From positions 1 through 39,739 of the forward strand of contig CALXZJ010000011.1 of assembly GCA_944393235.1 (NCBI GenBank): 39,739 nt of DNA. Reading direction: 5' to 3'. Source of the DNA: an uncultured Alphaproteobacteria bacterium (GTDB lineage Bacteria; Pseudomonadota; Alphaproteobacteria; RF32; CAG-239). Under the pieces are notes generated by a model that had not been told where the DNA came from, searched no databases, and saw only the letters and a program-made list of their open reading frames with translations. Positions 1-6,815 of this stretch are shown piece after piece. The stretch's first letter is position 1; each line of letters starts with the position of its first letter. The translations under genes and the position numbers were made by a program.

Positions 1-2
1 TC

Positions 3-782
3 GTCATTGACGGCAAGGACGAAGAGAGTGAACGAATGTTTTCTGCCGGGGTTTTTCCCTTGAACCCGGGCGGCAAAATTGCCTTTGAGGGCGATACTTA
101 CATTGAGATGAAAAACATTAAAGGTCGGCAAATAGCCACAGGTGTTTATGATATTATATCTATGGCTTCCCCTGAAACAGTTGCTACCGTCACTGCCGAC
201 AATATTGACATCCTCCAGGAAAATATCAGTGGTGAAAATGGAAGCTCCGTGGGTTTGGCAGCAGGAAATCTTGATGTTACCGGCAACATCGAAATAACAC
301 AGAATAATAATAGTGGTAGTATTACAGGCGTCTCCGTATGCAACACTGTAACAATCGGTGGTGATGTCACCATAACGCAAACAAATAATGAATATATAGC
401 AACTACTAGACAAACAAGCATAGTCGGCTTTGCTAACATAAATAAAACATTTTTTAGCGGAAATCTGAACATTCTTCAACGAAACAACGTTTTAGAAAGT
501 CCGAATGATGCCGATCTAACTGCTCTTGTTGTATCGGTTGACCTGAGTGTTTTGGGAAAGAAATACATCAACATCGTTCAGGAAAATAACCAAGCCTCCT
601 TTTTAATAGCTGTTTTTGGTAATCCCGGTACCATCTTAATCGCCGAATATCCTGACATGCCGGTTACTATCACCCAAACCGGAAATAATATAAGCTATAA
701 AATAAAGGATTTTGAGCAAATAACTACTAACTTCACCAACATCACCGTCGTGCAGGAGAATAACACGGATGTCACGCCTTGA
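3..782 (+). CDS. Curlin-like repeat surface protein, 5' end outside the window
   Basis: The reading frame is open from the left edge (codon phase starts at base 3), so the ATG at 36 is probably internal and the true start lies outside the window. At least 248 residues are visible from that ATG. They contain seven short strand motifs of the type (hydrophobic)-x-(hydrophobic)-x-Q-x-N-N, for example DILQEN, EITQNNN, NILQRNN and TITQTGNN, with the glutamines at about residues 61, 89, 115, 148, 182, 214 and 240. Gln/Asn-rich strand-turn repeats like this are typical of curlins and other beta-solenoid surface proteins; the 26-34 residue spacing is longer and less regular than in CsgA, so this is an analogy. 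No csg export genes are visible. The last codons (Val-Thr-Pro-stop) are supplied by REP-like hairpin 1, so the C-terminus may have been reset by that element. Confidence 0.6.
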   Translation, partial: VIDGKDEESERMFSAGVFPLNPGGKIAFEGDTYIEMKNIKGRQIATGVYDIISMASPETVATVTADNIDILQENISGENGSSVGLAAGNLDVTGNIEITQNNNSGSITGVSVCNTVTIGGDVTITQTNNEYIATTRQTSIVGFANINKTFFSGNLNILQRNNVLESPNDADLTALVVSVDLSVLGKKYINIVQENNQASFLIAVFGNPGTILIAEYPDMPVTITQTGNNISYKIKDFEQITTNFTNITVVQENNTDVTP

Positions 783-811
783 GAGTGCTTTCGCACTCGA
801 GGTTAGGCGTC
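771..811 (+). repeat. REP-like hairpin 1
   Basis: A 41-bp bulged palindrome beginning GTCACGCC and ending TTAGGCGTC, with inner arms GAGTGC and GCACTC around a TTTC loop. The outer arms CGCC/GGCG pair, and TTAG-type bases bulge on one side. It overlaps the end of the curlin-like gene and supplies its stop codon. It is nearly identical to hairpins 2 and 8. Confidence 0.85.
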
Positions 812-830
812 TGTTGCACTTCCCCGTCCC

Positions 831-870
831 GTCACGCCTTGAGAGTGCGCAGCACTCGAGGTTAGGCGTC
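831..870 (+). repeat. REP-like hairpin 2
   Basis: A 40-bp near copy of hairpin 1 in the same orientation, 19 bp downstream of it. Arms GAGTGC/GCACTC are kept and only the loop differs (GCA instead of TTTC), as expected if structure rather than loop sequence is maintained. Confidence 0.85.
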
Positions 871-878
871 CTTTGGGA

Positions 879-918
879 GACCCCTAAACTCGCCGACGTT
901 GTCGGCTCGTGGGATGAC
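879..918 (-). repeat. REP-like hairpin 3, opposite orientation
   Basis: Begins GACCCCTAAACTCG and ends GTGGGATGAC, with a perfect inner stem GCCGAC-GTT-GTCGGC. The ends match the reverse complement of hairpins 1 and 2 in layout (GAC..CC at one end, GG..TGAC at the other), but the stem sequence is different. A fragment of the same inner stem recurs at about 929-942. Confidence 0.7.
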
Positions 919-952
919 GTGGTGTAGGGACGTTGTCGGCTCATTCTTCCCT

Positions 953-993
953 GTCACGCCACCGACGCGCGATAGTGCGGCGGTTGAGGCGTC
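953..993 (+). repeat. REP-like hairpin 4
   Basis: Begins GTCACGCCACCGACGC and ends GCGGCGGTTGAGGCGTC. It has the same terminal sequences and length (41 bp) as hairpin 1 but an unrelated GC-rich stem. A broken left half of the same variant occurs at 30811-30832. Confidence 0.75.
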
Positions 994-1021
994 TATCCGT
1001 CTGTTGCATGTTTGGAGAAGA

Positions 1022-1063
1022 GATGCCTTATCCTCGGTGTTTTCAACACCTCGGAGGCATGAC
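1022..1063 (-). repeat. REP-like hairpin 5, opposite orientation
   Basis: Begins GATGCCTTATCCTCGG and ends CTCGGAGGCATGAC, with inner arms GGTGTT/AACACC around a TTTC loop. Its 42 bases are identical to hairpin 9, about 29.9 kb away. Aligned against the reverse complement of hairpin 1 it shares the ends and the bulge position while both inner arms have changed together. Confidence 0.85.
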
Positions 1064-1073
1064 AGAGAATAAG

Positions 1074-1097
1074 GACAATGCTCGGCAGTGGCATGAC
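1074..1097 (-). repeat. Truncated REP-like hairpin 6
   Basis: The segment ending GCAGTGGCATGAC keeps the right end and the AATGC-TCG-GCA loop region seen in hairpin 10 but lacks a full left arm. I read it as a decayed member of the family. Confidence 0.5.
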
Positions 1098-1119
1098 GTC
1101 AATGTATGCATACCTACCG

Positions 1120-1219
1120 GTAGAAACTTATCCCCACCAGACTCTTTAAAATTGCAAAAAAAAAAAATGATTTAGAATGACGGGCAAATACATTTACTTT
1201 GCAATTTTAGGAGAAAGTT
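1120..1219 (+). promoter_or_regulatory. Conserved pilin leader, copy 1
   Basis: The block from GTAGAAACTTATCCCCACC to the start codon is repeated at 31012-31112 and, truncated, at 39663-39739. Invariant parts include AACTTATCCCCACC, GACTCTTTAAAATTGC, an exact run of 12 A (1156-1167), TTTAGAAT and AAATACATTTA. A promoter-like pair TTGCAA (1152-1157) and TAGAAT (1173-1178) is separated by 15 bp, most of it the A tract. An inverted repeat pairs 1147-1158 with 1198-1209, with two further U-G pairs reaching into the Shine-Dalgarno AGGAG (1209-1213). Whether the left arm is transcribed depends on where transcription starts, which I cannot tell. Confidence 0.8.
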
Positions 1220-1834
1220 ATGCGTGAAAATGGTCGTTCCATGGTTGAAATGCTCGGGGTACTCGCAATTATCGGCGTATTATCGGTTGGGGCGATTGCC
1301 GGTTATTCCAAAGCGATGATGAAGTATAAATTAAACAAATATAGTGAGCAAATATCGCAGTTATTAGGTGTGCTTTCTTCATCTATTTCTGACAAATATT
1401 ATTCCGTTAAACCAGAAGGAACAGATGTCGCAAAATTATTAAACGACCTAAAAATGCTGCCAGACGGTATGTGGTACAAAAATTCAAATGTTCTGCAATC
1501 GTCTTTATACCCTGTATCAATTTATATCCGTGGAAATGAAAATGTTCTTTATCTTCATATCATGTTCGATAAAGACAAAACTTCTATTGAAGCTTGTGTC
1601 AAAGCATTTGAAATCATAAAAAATTATACTAACGAATCCTCACTTTCCCAAGTGTGGCTTGAACGTCCGTATAACTATTATTACGCATACAGCAATGGAA
1701 AAACCTGTGGGTTTCATGATATTTGTTTAACGGAAATGAACACTACCGATTTTTATGTTGCCTGCAAAAAAAATTATGATGAATATATCAACGGAAGTGC
1801 TGCTTTCCAGTTTTGGATACAATACCGCTTATAA
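1220..1834 (+). CDS. Type IV pilin-like (pseudopilin-like) protein, copy 1
   Basis: This 204-residue protein begins with a five-residue charged leader, MRENG, followed by RSMVEMLG and a hydrophobic helix to about residue 30. The Gly before the cleavage site and Glu at mature position 5 are the hallmarks of class III signal peptides cut by a PilD-type prepilin peptidase, although Phe or Met at +1 is replaced by Arg. The first 40 residues are identical to the gene at 31113. Beyond that only scattered positions agree, such as SEQ-SQLL, a LPDGM motif and a Cys-containing helix. The C-terminal half has several Cys residues that could form a disulphide loop. AGGAG sits 6 bp before the ATG. No pilus assembly genes are in the window, so assembly into a filament is inference. 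It ends 10 bp from the convergent XRE gene. Confidence 0.8.
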   Translation: MRENGRSMVEMLGVLAIIGVLSVGAIAGYSKAMMKYKLNKYSEQISQLLGVLSSSISDKYYSVKPEGTDVAKLLNDLKMLPDGMWYKNSNVLQSSLYPVSIYIRGNENVLYLHIMFDKDKTSIEACVKAFEIIKNYTNESSLSQVWLERPYNYYYAYSNGKTCGFHDICLTEMNTTDFYVACKKNYDEYINGSAAFQFWIQYRL

Positions 1835-1844
1835 TTTTAGTGTT

Positions 1845-2066
1845 TTACTCAAGACCTTGAAAATAGTAATCAATATCGGCTTTAAAAACGCGTCTGAACT
1901 TTTCAAAATCTTGCGGGTATATTTCTTTATTGCCTGCTTCATATGCAAGCAAATCCTTTTCTTCAATATCTAATATTTTTGCTGCCTGTGATAGAGTTAG
2001 CCCATATTCTTCACGTTTTTGATGAATTTTTTCTCCAACATGGCGGTATAAACTTGAATTACGCAT
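1845..2066 (-). CDS. Small XRE-family transcriptional regulator
   Basis: A compact Cro/CI-type helix-turn-helix protein of 73 residues. Its core has the pattern KREEYGLTLSQAAKIL-x-IEEKDLLAYEAG, followed by a C-terminal DIDYYF segment common in short XRE regulators. I chose the ATG at 2066 because AAGGA lies just upstream of it. An in-frame ATG at 2111 has no ribosome site and falls at the predicted transcription start. The gene is convergent with pilin-like gene 1, 10 bp apart. Its own promoter contains a palindrome, which suggests autoregulation. Target genes are unknown; control of the neighbouring pilin gene is possible but not shown. Confidence 0.8.
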   Translation of the reverse strand: MRNSSLYRHVGEKIHQKREEYGLTLSQAAKILDIEEKDLLAYEAGNKEIYPQDFEKFRRVFKADIDYYFQGLE

Positions 2067-2111
2067 GGTCTTTTCCTTATGAATATAACAAAATGACTCG
2101 CTATAATTCAT

Positions 2112-2141
2112 GTTTATATAACAATTGTTTTATATAATCAA
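2112..2141 (-). promoter_or_regulatory. XRE gene promoter with embedded palindromic operator
   Basis: On the minus strand TTGATT (2141-2136) and TATAAA (2118-2113) are exactly 17 bp apart, a good sigma-70-type promoter. The spacer holds the palindrome AACAATTGTT (2120-2129), flanked symmetrically by TATA sequences so that 2115-2136 is a near-perfect inverted repeat. A repressor bound there would block polymerase. The arrangement fits autorepression by the XRE protein. Confidence 0.6.
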
Positions 2142-2183
2142 GTTGTTTTTAAACCATCGGTTGTTTTTGTTAATAAAAACCCC

Positions 2184-2672
2184 TTATGGTCTACTGAGAA
2201 TTCTGGACTTTTCCCGCTGCCAATCGCGCTCTTTAATACTTTCGCGTTTATCATAGACTTTTTTACCGCAACCAAGACCGATTTCAAGTTTAGCTCGACC
2301 TCGTTCATTGAAAAACAATTTTATGGCAACTAAAGTATAACCTTTGCGCGACAAGGCATTAATTATTTTAATAATTTCCTTCTTTTTAAGCAACAACTTG
2401 CGCGGGCGCTTTTCAGCGTGGCTTTCATAACCTTTGTTGGCATATTCGGCAATGAACATGTTCGACATGTATACTTCACCGTCTTTTTCAATGCCATAGG
2501 CATCATTAATGTTGGCATGCCCCAAACGCAAAGATTTGACTTCCGTACCGGTTAACTCAAGTCCGGCAATAAAAACATCTTCAATCAAATAATCAAAGCG
2601 GGCACGACGGTTTTGAGCAACCAGGCCAGTACCGATAAAATCTGATTTTTTGATTTTTTTTGATGTTGCCAT
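2184..2672 (-). CDS. smpB: SsrA-binding protein SmpB
   Basis: SmpB binds tmRNA (SsrA) and brings it to stalled ribosomes for trans-translation. The 162-residue protein is of normal length. It has the expected early NRRARFDYLIED segment, the LTGTEVKSLR motif, and the basic C-terminal tail YDKRESIKERDWQREK that enters the mRNA channel of the ribosome. It lies 2 bp downstream of the bactofilin gene on the same strand, so the two are probably cotranscribed. No ssrA gene is visible in the window. Confidence 0.95.
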   Translation of the reverse strand: MATSKKIKKSDFIGTGLVAQNRRARFDYLIEDVFIAGLELTGTEVKSLRLGHANINDAYGIEKDGEVYMSNMFIAEYANKGYESHAEKRPRKLLLKKKEIIKIINALSRKGYTLVAIKLFFNERGRAKLEIGLGCGKKVYDKRESIKERDWQREKSRILSRP

Positions 2673-2674
2673 TT

Positions 2675-3175
2675 TTATTTATTACCGTTAGAGGCTGATT
2701 TAAATAAAGTCGGGTTATTTGCCGGCGTGTGCGCTTTTTCAACAGTCGGGGCTTTTTTTACAACCGGCTCTTTATCGTTTTTTTCTACCGGTGGTGTTTT
2801 TCTTTGCAGACGGACGCAGCGCCCTTCAATATATGCTCCCGGCTCAATCGCTATTGAGTTGTGCAAAGCATCGCCCATCAAGCGCGCCGAGCCGGCAATA
2901 AATAAATTTTCGGCTTCCGCCGTACCTTGCAAGGTCCCATATAAGCTTAGCGTTTTGGCTTTAACTTGGCCGACAACCATTCCCTTAATGCCTATAACCA
3001 ATTCTTCGCAACAAATATTGCCTTCCAGACGACCGTCAATATGTATAACCTCACCGCCCAATATATCGCCTTTAATACGCGTGCCGCAACCGATAATGCT
3101 TGGAACCGGCATGTTATTGTATTTCTTATTAAATTTTGCAAGTTTCATATACAATATTTTACGAAAATTTTTCAT
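2675..3175 (-). CDS. Bactofilin
   Basis: Bactofilins polymerise without nucleotide into a beta-helical cytoskeletal scaffold that often positions cell-wall enzymes. The protein has the DUF583 core: SIIGCGTRIKGDILGGEVIHIDG, then repeated six-residue-spaced hydrophobic positions, followed by a Pro/Lys-rich disordered tail of about 45 residues. I take the ATG at 3175, preceded by GAGG and 10 bp after the stop of the peptidase gene; a longer frame to 3247 would overlap that gene without a ribosome site. The pairing with an upstream M23 peptidase gene is the classic bactofilin-LytM arrangement, which suggests a role in local wall remodelling or cell shape. Confidence 0.9.
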   Translation of the reverse strand: MKNFRKILYMKLAKFNKKYNNMPVPSIIGCGTRIKGDILGGEVIHIDGRLEGNICCEELVIGIKGMVVGQVKAKTLSLYGTLQGTAEAENLFIAGSARLMGDALHNSIAIEPGAYIEGRCVRLQRKTPPVEKNDKEPVVKKAPTVEKAHTPANNPTLFKSASNGNK

Positions 3176-3185
3176 CTTTTTTTCC

Positions 3186-4415
3186 TCATAATTGTGCTTT
3201 AATGAAAGCCATCGGATCAACCGGTGTGCCGTTATAGAGTATCTCATAATGGAGATGCGGTCCCGTCGAACGCCCGGTTGAGCCGACCTCCCCTATGGTG
3301 TCGCCGGGGTTGACATATGCGCCCTTTTTAACATATGCTTTGTTTAAATGGGCGTATTTGGTTTTAAAACCATTGCCATGGTCAATTTCGACCATATTTC
3401 CATAGCCGCCGTTCCAGCTTGAACGGGTTACTTTGCCTTTAGCCATGGTTTTGACTTTGTTGCCTTTGTTGCTGGCTAAATCAACGCCTTTATGGGTTGC
3501 TGATTTTTTATTGAACGGATCGGAGCGATGACCAAATGATGAACTCAGCCAATAACTCCAAACCGGCTTGCCAATCGGAACGGATTTCATGACTTCGCGA
3601 TAATAGCTGACATCATCAATCTGAGCAAAAACTTCTTGCAGTTTTTGATTTAATCTTGCGTTGTTTACAACCGGGACATCCGGCACGTAGGCGCCTCCCG
3701 CGCTGTCTTTTTTACTGTTTGCCAACGGATTGAAATATTTATTTTGTTTTTTTATGGATTTGTTGATGGTTGAAACGGCTTCTTTAATTTTGGTCATTTC
3801 TTTTTCAGACAGCTTGCCGACGCGGTTTAAAATTTCCATTTCCGTTTCTTCCAAGCTCTTGATGTTTTCTTCCAGAATTTCAATCTTTGCCAGAAGTTCA
3901 TTGCGTTCCGACACGGCTCGGTCGCGTTGTAAAAGCGCATCCCGCAGCGTGGTTTTTTCTTCCAGTTCTTCAGGTTTGAGCCATTCTTGCTCATCGGCAA
4001 TTTTGCGGATTTTTTCTTCCACCACCTGTGCTTGTTGCTTGTAACGGCTGATGTTGAGTTCATCTTGCATTTGACCTTCGTCAATTAAGGTAAACATAGA
4101 ACTGATGTTGCGATGAATTGCCACAAAATCTGTCATCAAATCAACATAAGCATCGCGGGTTTCATCTAATTCGCGATCCTTAAAAGAAATGATTTGGTCG
4201 GATTTATTATACATATAATATGAATATGCACTCCAGCTGCCGACAATAATCAACAAAACCACCAAAAACATTTGCAGCCTGGACGAGATATTAAAAACCT
4301 TGGCTCGACCACCACTGCGAAAGATAATCTCTTTGTTGGAAAACAAAGGTTTCCTTGCTCCGTAATGAACCATTGATGGTTTTTTTATTTTGATTTTGCG
4401 TACGCTTTTCTTCAT
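3186..4415 (-). CDS. Membrane-anchored M23 (LytM-type) peptidase
   Basis: A bitopic inner-membrane protein. It has a short basic N-terminus, one membrane helix near residues 50-68 of the longest frame, a long charged coiled coil (about 80-230) and a C-terminal M23 domain. The metal ligands are present: HKGVD (His near 311, Asp near 315) and the HLH motif near 390, in the contexts GHRSDP and GPHLHYE. It is therefore likely an active zinc endopeptidase acting on peptidoglycan crosslinks, or at least retains all ligands. The start is uncertain: ATG at 4424 or at 4415, neither with a strong ribosome site. It is directly upstream of the bactofilin, which probably localises it. Confidence 0.88.
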   Translation of the reverse strand: MKKSVRKIKIKKPSMVHYGARKPLFSNKEIIFRSGGRAKVFNISSRLQMFLVVLLIIVGSWSAYSYYMYNKSDQIISFKDRELDETRDAYVDLMTDFVAIHRNISSMFTLIDEGQMQDELNISRYKQQAQVVEEKIRKIADEQEWLKPEELEEKTTLRDALLQRDRAVSERNELLAKIEILEENIKSLEETEMEILNRVGKLSEKEMTKIKEAVSTINKSIKKQNKYFNPLANSKKDSAGGAYVPDVPVVNNARLNQKLQEVFAQIDDVSYYREVMKSVPIGKPVWSYWLSSSFGHRSDPFNKKSATHKGVDLASNKGNKVKTMAKGKVTRSSWNGGYGNMVEIDHGNGFKTKYAHLNKAYVKKGAYVNPGDTIGEVGSTGRSTGPHLHYEILYNGTPVDPMAFIKAQL

Positions 4416-4502
4416 AAAAAACATCTTGTTTCAATAAGTTAAACACAAACAAAGGCAAAATTCGCATCAATATAGCAAAAATTTTCCCAAAAATAAAGTC
4501 TT

Positions 4503-4832
4503 TTATTTTTCCTCATTATCTTCATCTAAAATTATAAATTCATCCATACCGACCATATTCAACACAATCCGCGCCCGTTCTTCAAGCAAATCCAGATCCA
4601 GGCTTTCTGATGACAACAGGCGGACTTTTTCTTCCCAGTTTTGTCGTTCTTTGGCATATTTTTGAGCAATGTTACGAGCATTTCCGACTTCTTCGGTTAA
4701 ATAAACATAACGCATCAACCCGCGTTCACCTTTGACAGCATAAAAACTGAAATAAATAAAAGTCAGAATCGTAATAAATAAAAAGCCTGAAGACCCTTTT
4801 ATCTTTACCCATAAATCAGACAACCAACTCAT
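4503..4832 (-). CDS. FtsB/DivIC-family septum formation protein
   Basis: A 109-residue single-pass membrane protein with a hydrophobic helix near residues 15-33, then the GERGLMRYVYLTEE segment and a heptad-like stretch to about 75. It ends with DLDLLEERARIVLNMVG, which matches the conserved region after the coiled coil in FtsB/DivIC proteins. FtsB acts with FtsL and FtsQ to activate septal wall synthesis. A clear AAGGTG site precedes the ATG. The usual alphaproteobacterial neighbours (eno, pdhA) are not here. It lies between the MsbA-like gene and the M23/bactofilin genes, all on the same strand. Confidence 0.75.
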   Translation of the reverse strand: MSWLSDLWVKIKGSSGFLFITILTFIYFSFYAVKGERGLMRYVYLTEEVGNARNIAQKYAKERQNWEEKVRLLSSESLDLDLLEERARIVLNMVGMDEFIILDEDNEEK

Positions 4833-4925
4833 TGTATCACCTTTTTATGCACCTTGTTGTCGAGAATCGATTTTATAGTATGCATTTAAGAATATTATGG
4901 TTAACATTTGGTTTAGGACGTTGAT

Positions 4926-6689
4926 TTATTTAAGCTGGGCATGGTAAAGAGAGGCATAGACACCGTTTTCTTTAGCCAAAAGTTCTTCATGAGTGCCTTC
5001 TTCAACAATTTTGCCATAGTTGACGACAACTATTTTATCGGCATGACGAACGGTGGAAAGCCGGTGTGCAATCACGAATACCGTTCGGTCTGTCATCAGG
5101 TTGTCTATTGCTTGTTGAACAATTGCTTCTGATTTGTTATCTAATGCCGAGGTCGCTTCATCCAAAATGACAATCGGTGCGTTTTTCAGAAAAGCGCGGG
5201 CAATGGCAATGCGTTGCTTTTGCCCGCCGGAAAGCAAAATGCCGCGCTCGCCGATCTCGGTATCAAGACCTTTATCAAGCGTGGCGATAAATTCATCCAA
5301 ACAGGCACATTTGACCGCGTTTGCTATCTCTTCAGGCGGTGCGCCTTCATTTCCTAACAAAATATTCTCGCGAATGGTTCCGGCAAATAAAAAATTGTCT
5401 TGAAAAACCACCGATATTTTATCACGCAGCGATTGGACGGTAAAGTCGCGGATATCCGTCCCGTCTATTAAAATTTGGCCGGATGTCACATCATAAAAAC
5501 GCGGCAGCAGGTTAACCAACGTTGTCTTGCCGCCGCCGGAATTGCCGACCAAGGCAATTTTTTCTCCGGTTTTGACTTTCAGATTTATGTTTTTTAACAC
5601 GGGTTTATTTTTAATATATTCAAAGCATACATCTTTATATTCAATACTTTGGCGGATTTCTTTTAATTCGCGGGCGTTTTCCCGGTCTTGAACCGCAGGG
5701 TGCCCCCCCATTAAGGAAAAAACCCTTTCCATTGCCATTAATGACATTTGTACATTGTTAAAATTGTTACCGATGCTTTTAATCGGGTTATATAACATGA
5801 TTAATGCCGCTATAAACGAAACAAAGTTTCCCGATGTTATCTGTTGGGTAACAATTAAATGACTGCCTGTCCATATTACCGCCGCAATGCCTAAAGAAAC
5901 AATAAAGTGCATCAACGGCGACATCATGCCGGTACGTTGTATCATCTTCATTCCCAACTTAAATACAGAATTGAGCGTGTCTTTGAAACGCGCATTTTGG
6001 TACTCGTAAAGATTGTATGAAGAAATTATCCGGTTACCACTAAAGGTTTCATTATAATGGGTTACCACCGCCGCACCCGAAAACACGCTTTTATCCATTA
6101 CTGATTTAATACGCCGGCGGACGGTCGTTAACGGATATAAGGCGCCTAAAAGAATAATTACGGCGATAATAGCCAACTGCCACGAATTATAAAACAACAC
6201 GCCGATTAACGAGATAGATGAAAACAACCTTGTGGTAAACAGTTTCATGTTGCTTAACAAGCCATTGCAAGCAGCATCGACATCATTGTTGAAGCGAAAA
6301 ACAATGTTGCCTGATGTGTTTTTATCAAAAAATGCCGCATCGTAGTGCATCAGCTTATCAAACAAATCTATTTTAACATCGTTGGCTATCTTGCGACCAA
6401 CCCAAGTATTTAAGTATGTTGCCATATAGCTGAAGGAACTTTGTAAAAAGCTAAATATAATTATTAAAAAAGGAATAAACCATGTAGATGAAGCGTTCTT
6501 TTCCACCATGACGACATCCATGTATGGCTTTAACGACCATGCTATGACAGCATCCATACCGCCAATCGGAATCGTTATTAATACGGCAAATAATGCTCTT
6601 ACCCAATAAGGACGGATATACGGCAGCATTTTGCCGTAATTTTGCATAAATGTCGTTGATTTTATCCGCGTTCTTAATTTATTAAACAT
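4926..6689 (-). CDS. MsbA-like ABC exporter (lipid/lipid A flippase type)
   Basis: A half-transporter of about 587 residues: an N-terminal six-helix exporter domain (about 25-320) fused to an ATPase domain. Walker A is GNSGGGKTT, the signature is LSGGQKQR, Walker B is IVILDEAT and the H-loop lies in VIAHRLST. Length and order match MsbA and related homodimeric exporters that flip lipid A-core across the inner membrane. Given the LPS-export genes elsewhere in the window that substrate is likely, but drug exporters share this architecture. I start at the ATG at 6689, with GAGG just upstream, rather than the GTG at 6692. Confidence 0.85.
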   Translation of the reverse strand: MFNKLRTRIKSTTFMQNYGKMLPYIRPYWVRALFAVLITIPIGGMDAVIAWSLKPYMDVVMVEKNASSTWFIPFLIIIFSFLQSSFSYMATYLNTWVGRKIANDVKIDLFDKLMHYDAAFFDKNTSGNIVFRFNNDVDAACNGLLSNMKLFTTRLFSSISLIGVLFYNSWQLAIIAVIILLGALYPLTTVRRRIKSVMDKSVFSGAAVVTHYNETFSGNRIISSYNLYEYQNARFKDTLNSVFKLGMKMIQRTGMMSPLMHFIVSLGIAAVIWTGSHLIVTQQITSGNFVSFIAALIMLYNPIKSIGNNFNNVQMSLMAMERVFSLMGGHPAVQDRENARELKEIRQSIEYKDVCFEYIKNKPVLKNINLKVKTGEKIALVGNSGGGKTTLVNLLPRFYDVTSGQILIDGTDIRDFTVQSLRDKISVVFQDNFLFAGTIRENILLGNEGAPPEEIANAVKCACLDEFIATLDKGLDTEIGERGILLSGGQKQRIAIARAFLKNAPIVILDEATSALDNKSEAIVQQAIDNLMTDRTVFVIAHRLSTVRHADKIVVVNYGKIVEEGTHEELLAKENGVYASLYHAQLK

Positions 6690-6749
6690 CACGCCTCATA
6701 ATTATTGTTGCAACATTTGCTCTTTAGCAGAAATTATTTGGTTTGTAAA

Positions 6750-6799
6750 CAAAAACTAAAAAACAATGCCCCAATTTGGCACCGGGACATTGTTTTTTT
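6750..6799 (-). terminator. Intrinsic terminator of the beta-barrel gene
   Basis: AACAATG (6762-6768) pairs with CATTGTT (6788-6794), with inner CCC/GGG pairs. On the minus strand the stem is followed by TTTTTTAGTTTTT. It lies between the outer-membrane protein gene and the MsbA-like gene. A T run also follows on the plus strand, so it may act both ways. Confidence 0.75.
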
Positions 6800-6815
6800 A
6801 TAACGAATCCGATAC

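Noticed and set aside
801-811. GTTAGGC in the REP-like hairpins resembles the integron attC core GTTRRRY.
   Set aside because: The opposite arm is CGCCTTGAG and lacks the partner RYYYAAC. There is no integron integrase or cassette array, and several family members lack the GTTAGGC form.
771-1097. Repeated units upstream of the pilin gene as a CRISPR array.
   Set aside because: Units occur in both orientations, stems differ, spacing is irregular and there are no cas genes.
1128-1138. TTATCCCCACC in the leaders as a DnaA box (origin-like).
   Set aside because: It has a mismatch to TTATNCACA, occurs only once per leader, and no origin genes or box cluster are nearby.
933-1175. Open frame of 80 codons through the REP-like cluster.
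   Set aside because: It is composed of hairpin arms and leader sequence and has no ribosome site or recognisable protein.
1147-1209. Leader inverted repeats as ends of an invertible promoter.
   Set aside because: Only about 38 bp lies between the arms, all three copies have the same orientation, and no invertase gene is present.
2067-2111. Upstream start for the XRE gene at 2111.
   Set aside because: It has no ribosome site and coincides with the predicted transcript start; the ATG at 2066 has AAGGA upstream.
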